Positions 41,401-47,897 of a stretch of 64,000 nucleotides of DNA are shown here, in pieces. Position 1 is the first letter of the stretch. Each line of letters opens with the position of its first letter. The stretch lies in the NCBI GenBank assembly GCA_028673005.1, contig CM054115.1, positions 194,192,370-194,256,369 on the forward strand, given 5' to 3'. Position numbers and translations under genes: made by a program. The notes below the pieces were generated by a model that did no database searches, was not told the origin of the DNA, and saw only the letters and a list, made by a program, of their open reading frames with translations. The stretch is from Tanypteryx hageni (lineage: Eukaryota > Arthropoda > Insecta > Odonata > Petaluridae).

Positions 41401-44400
41401 AAGCACATTTTCTGAGCAAAGATATTTAGGCAAAATCCATGCAAGAACAAATCATGTCAAATGAGTGCCTTTTATATTAGAAGACACAGTGGCCTTTATT
41501 CTAGATAATTTGTGCAACGCAAAATTTATTTCTTCGCACAAATGATTCAAATGTATTTTGAGCAGAGAATATAAAAGTAATATGACATACTGAATGAGTC
41601 AACATGTTGCAGTATTCCACATATAGGAGGAAAAGAAAGCTAACGTAGTATTTGTTTTACAAGACTATCAACAAATATACATATCGGCAGATTTCTAAAC
41701 TGGTTTTGGAATAAGCTTAATATTTATTAGTGCAACTTAAAACATTTCATACTTAAATATCAAATTTAAGCATTTTGCCTAGGGTGTATGGCCTACATGT
41801 CTTGTATATAGGGTGTCCAGATGACGAGGAAGAAAAACTAGGACATTCTATGTTCTGAGGAAGAAAAAACTGGGACATAACTAGGACTTGCAGTAGTTAT
41901 GTGCACTTACATATTACGTAAATGCATTTTGTGTGATTTGAGTGGAATAATATTATAATAATGGTAAATAATTCCATGTCAACCTTGTCTTCCAGCTGCA
42001 ATTTGGGCAGCATTGTAAAGAATATGAGCCAAGCAACTACCATCTTTAACACAGGATCTAACCACTAAAACATAATGTTTTGACCTTTTCTGTTGATCCC
42101 GCCAAAATTCATATTTGTATTGTCAGCTCCAAAAGCAACACCTGATGTTCCATTTTCCCTCAGAGAATTGGTTATGTCATTGATAACAGTTTCTAAAGTC
42201 TCATTCGGTAAGCAATCTATCTTGAGGAGTTCAGTCTGCATCCTTTTTCATTGTTGAAATAATGCAAATAAACAATGGAAATATTTTGTCTGATTTGTAA
42301 TTACTAGCATTAACAAAGATAGCTCAGCACTCAGTCAACTGTTGACTTCCAGTTGCTGTTGTGTTCAGGTTGCCTCTGAGGATGCCCACTTGGTGGGTGA
42401 AATGCATTGGGCTTATTCACAATCCCTTGGTTTTGGCTTAAGGAGTGTACTCACTAGCATTGATAGAAACTCCAAAAACTTCAGCCTTATTGATAACCTT
42501 TAAAACCTTGTTGATCTTATAAGGAGCCAACACATTTTGGTTAGCGTAATGGTTGTCATTCGTGCACTAGAATAATTTATTGCTATATGTGAGTCATGAA
42601 ATAGTACACCGACAAGACTTAAGGTCCAATTGGCACTTATAAATGACTGTTGATGCCTTATTAGATGATAGGCCATTTTTAGTTCAGCTATGGTTAAATT
42701 GTTATGCTCAGTTAAATTTTCCTTGACAAAATAGTGTTCCAGATTTGATATTGAAATACTTATCTGCATTTTTTATGAATGTTTTCTAGAATTTATATGA
42801 TCTTGTAAGTCCACTCTCCTACCATGACTTAATTTGGTGAAATATGAACAAAACCTGCATTCAGCCTCGTTTTTGTGTCTTCGTTTAACTATAAAACTCC
42901 TTTCTGGTAGTCTTCTATGAAGACAGATTTGCATTTTGGCATTTCTGTTGAAGTTAAGAGGCTCCCTAAAATAAATGGGTTTAAATTTATTACTTAAAAC
43001 GCAAAGTTTGCACAATATTTTCAAAACTAACCTATTTATCTGATAATTTTCATAGATATGAAGACTATCATAAGAAACAAAGCTGTTGCAAATGCACTTA
43101 ACAAAAATAACTGTAATTTGAAAAGTTGTTAGTTTTAAAACAAGAGATTGTACAAGCAATTTGTCATCACATTAAACATTGTATTCTGAATGATCATACA
43201 GAATCTCACTATCTCTAAGGCTTTGGTGATGTTACACTGGATGCACACTCATGCATTTAGTCAGTCAAGTACACGTAATACTTTCTGTCTGACTACTTTG
43301 TGGATTTATTATGTAACCACAAAGTGGTCAGACAAAAAGCATTAAATTTAGAGTATATGTTAGTAAAAATCTAAGAGCAAAACATCCGGTTTTCTCTATC
43401 TTTGATGTGCAAATAAATATAATGCTAGAGGAATATTGGTTCTAGTTTTGAGACACTGTGATTCTAAACATCATTGAGTCCATTACTTATTTTGTGTTCT
43501 AAACTGTCACACCAGAGCCATTTACCAAAGAAAAATCGTACTAATAATAAGATGCCCCTTAGCAATTATCCTTTAGATAATTCGATTTTTGGAACCAACT
43601 ACTTGACAAAATGACTGCAACCCAAAAACCAGTACAACGTCCCAAAAACCTTTTTATGGAGACCAGGACACTACACTGAAAGCCAGGATAAATCCAGGAA
43701 AACCAGGACATCTGGACACCCTACTTGTATATAATATATTTCTTTCTCGCATGATGAGTTTTATAGGAACTGAGTGGAATTATATGATAAATAACTGTTT
43801 TGTTTGGCAATTTTTGTATGTTGAATTGCTATTTTTGTTCCTGTAAAATATAAGCATATATTCATGCATTGAAATTTTTTCTAAAACATTTATTTAAAAA
43901 TCAAAGTGCATCTTGTTGGTCAATGCATTTATATTAGCTTGCCAATACTTAAAATTCAATATTTAGAGTCATTAGTGTGTTAACAAAATAGCAGAGAAAT
44001 TAAAAATATTGACTGTAGTAGAAATTGATAGTATAAGCATTAAAAAATCCACCTGTGTTTTAGGCAAAAATATAATGCATTAAATGCAAATTATTGTTTA
44101 AAGAAAAATGAATAATTTTATTTTAGGAAATTTTAAGTTGTTTTTATTCATAGTTTACTGATTTGACAATTGGTTTTTACAGTAGCAATACTGTGTAGTG
44201 TAGGTTGTATCAACTGCATTTCGTATTTTCACCAAGCATCACTAGGAGAGGGTGAATGTCATAACTTTCTATGGTGTAGTCAAGATTGCACCTCATACCT
44301 TCAGCTTTTTAACAGATAATTTAGAAACCACTTAGAGATATTGGCAAAATAGATGGCTATCAAGGGCACCAAAATCTTTGGAATCTGTCAAACTCTTGTC

Positions 44401-47400
44401 AGCAAAAAAGTATGTCAAGTATGACACTGGCTAACCCTTGCCCTAAGAAGTTTTGGCACTCATTTGCTACATGGCAAAATGCAGATAACAACCAACATGA
44501 AAATTCTTCTGAGATTCTTACTACAATGGTCTTTCCTGCATAATTCTCTTGTGATTCTCTCAACAATAGCCAGTTATGCCTAAATTTCACACAAAATGAA
44601 TTTTCTCCATCACTAAAGGCTAATAAATACAAAGCTACATAAATACCCATAAATATTGATGGATTCATTTACCTAATGGCAGACATGATTTTTTTCTTTT
44701 TTGATAGGGCTTGTGATGCAGGTATTACTATTGTTAATGAAGTAGGTCTTGATCCAGGTGTGGACCACCTTTTGGCAATTGAGTGCCTGGATGAGATCCA
44801 CCAAGGTGGAGGGAAGGTCAATTCGTTCATTTCTTACTGCGGTGGACTTCCTGCGCCAGAATTCTCAGATAACCCTCTTCGCTACAAGTTTTCCTGGAGC
44901 CCAAGGGGTGTCCTGCTCAACACTTTGAGTGGAGCCAAGTACAAGAAAGATGGACAGGTGAAAGATACATCATGATTAATCTCACCATTGTTATCTTTAA
45001 AGAAAGCTTATGATGATGATCATTGCAATTTTGTGAGAGAATGCTATTTTATACTTTTTCAATATTGAATACATGTGTAGATTATAGAAGTGGAGGAAGG
45101 AGGGAGCTTGATGGATAGTGCGGAGCCTCTTGACTTTCTCCCTGGGTTTAGTCTGGAGGGCTTCCCAAACAGGGACAGCACTGCTTACGCAGATCTCTAT
45201 AGAATTCCAGGAGCCAAGACAATTCTCAGGTGAGAAAGATTGCTGGATGAGTCATTTGTGCAGGATTATATGTATGCAAATTTTTGAGCAATGAATGCAA
45301 AAGCATTGTGACTCAACCAAAAAAATCAGTTCTATTCATGAATTTATAGACAAACCCTCCAAGATATTCTATCAATTTGGTGACTTTTCAACACTGCGTT
45401 GGTGACAAAGTCATTTTATGTTGAAAATTGCGATAAAAAATTAATTTCGACGCATAAATACGTTACACTCGTTTCTCCTTGTCAGGGGAACTATTCGTTT
45501 CAAAGGGTTTTCCGACACAATCAAAGGAATGCAGACTCTTGGACTTCTGGATCCTTCGCCTCACCCGGCCTTGCATCCCAAAGGACCTGACATCACATGG
45601 GTAAGATGGACTTGTAGAGTGGGCCGGAGGCAGAGCTGTCCCAGAGGTGGCTCTTGCCAATGGCGCCAAACGAATCGGTGAAGCGCTCGCTTACTGGATG
45701 CGTTGTCTACGCATCGAAACGTCTATGATGCATTCCTTTCGCAAAAGTAATCGTTGGTTTCCGTTGGTACGTATGAACGATGTCCTAGTAAGAGAACTAT
45801 GGATCCTAAATATCATTTGATTCAAGCCATTATTTGAGCCCGAGTATTCAAATTTGAGTCGCTTTTGGCGACTACTTGAATAAACGCTACTGTGGTCACA
45901 AAAAAGTGGCATTAGAGAATAAAAGTTCGCATTGTGATTAAATTAAAATGCAACCGAAGAACAAATGAATGGCGCCTGTTACGTATCCGTAATCTTATGC
46001 AACCCTGGCTACAATACGTTAGTTTGGAATAGCTGTGAATATGCATACCTACTATAAAGTTGAATATTATGATTTCACGTCTTAAAAATTCTATGATATA
46101 TGATATCTCGATCCTGGCGTCATTTCATTTTCGAAACAGAGGCATTTCATCTGCATGCTGCTCGGGGAGGGCGACAGCAACATATTCTACGAGAACCTCA
46201 AACAGAAGATATTCGATAGAGTGGGCAAGGTGAGGACGAGGGTGGACGGGTTGGAGCAGCTCGGTCTCCTCGAGGACGACCCTCTTCTCAAACTGTCCAC
46301 GCCCCTCGACACGGTCTCCCATTTCCTCTCCAAGAAACTGGTGCTAGGTGAGGACGCCTCTTTCGCTCTCTCTAGACCAGCGTCTCCCAACCTTTTGAAC
46401 TCCGAGGACCACTTCAGCAACCCTTTCAGGCCCTGCGGACCAACTCCTCACACTAACCTACTTACTGTATCTTACGATTAAGAAAAGGGGTACTTGGTTA
46501 CGTAGTTTATTTGACCATTTTCAAGTATATACGCAGACTATTTCCAAACGGCACGAGCACTCTCAGCTTATGAGGTAATAATATCAGTAAGTGTAAGTTA
46601 CGGATGGCAGAGAGGAGGAATCGGGAGATATGAAGGAATGGGAAAATGTTCTAGTAAAATCTCCATTAATGAAAATTTTCAATACTTGTGATAGAGTACA
46701 AGAGTAGAGTAGAGTAGAGTATTTTTCCCAAAATAATCCCAGCTAAATATGAGGTGTGGCCTAAAATAAACTAATTTTGGAAACCTCCGCGGACCACCAA
46801 CAAAATCTTCGCCGACCACAAGTGGTTGGGAAACGCTGGTCTAGACCACTCCCCTCTTGGTCGAATTTCGTATTCGATCCCTAGGAACGCGATCGTTGAT
46901 CGAATCCCATTTATGTTTCATTTGCAGAGCGCGGCGAAAGGGACTTGGTGATCCTTCGTCACAACTTGGGAATCAGCTGGCCAGACGGCCGCAAGGAAAG
47001 TCGAGGCATCAGTCTGGTTGCTTACGGGGACCCTGAGGGCTACTCAGCAATGGCCAAAACTGTCGGGTATCCAGCAGCTATAGCGGCCAAAATGATACTC
47101 GATGGTAAGCGAAGTCTCCTTTGGATAATTTATATTCTATAAATTATATTCTTTATATTCAGAATATATAACAGCATTGCGCAACCTTCATCACGATTTC
47201 ATTCGTATATACTCGTCATGCCGTGTATCTGAAGTGAAGGGGTGGAGGTTTAAATTCATAACTCAATTTCAAGAAAGTGAATCATCACAGATAGCCATAG
47301 AGACTGAAAAAGTAAAAGATGGAGGTATACGAGGAGCGCATTACTACAGTCAACTGTTAGTTCTTTTTCGTTCGTCGAGTTCATTGAAACGGCCAGAATT

Positions 47401-47865
47401 TACGAAATCTCCCTCTCCGTCCGCACCGCCTACTTGGCCATGTACCTCAAGTCAATTCAGAAAACATGAACGCACGCATGATTCATGCGGTGAAAATGTA
47501 ATTGCACGTTAAAAATTACTAATTCTTGATTGCTGTTTTGCATAAATGAAGATATTTAATCTCTTAACGAAAAATTAACCAGAGTAAAAGAAAAAAATCT
47601 GATGAGGCCACCGCATGACATGGGAGAGCTTTAACCCTCTACCCCTTCCCCCCGCCTCGTGGATACGCCACTGCAATCTGTTGTGAAACATTACCGTATA
47701 GATTTTATTTGTTGTGCACCAAACATGTCCCTAGCAGTTCCCATTTTTTGTTACTTTCTCCATATAGGGGAAAGTATTGTTTTCATGAAAAAAATCGACT
47801 TCGAGATTTTAACGGAAATAGACGTTTTGAGGTTTCCTGAACACGTTTTGACCATTTTCTCGATG

Positions 47866-47897
<32 letters not shown>

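Noticed and set aside
42350..42450. 'gaggatgcccacttggtggg..' block resembling a Penelope-like retroelement tail
   Set aside because: Too short and isolated inside the hAT relic to call an element.
47871..47897. (TG)n run considered as a regulatory Z-DNA element
   Set aside because: It is part of a dispersed repeat; there is no evidence of regulatory function.
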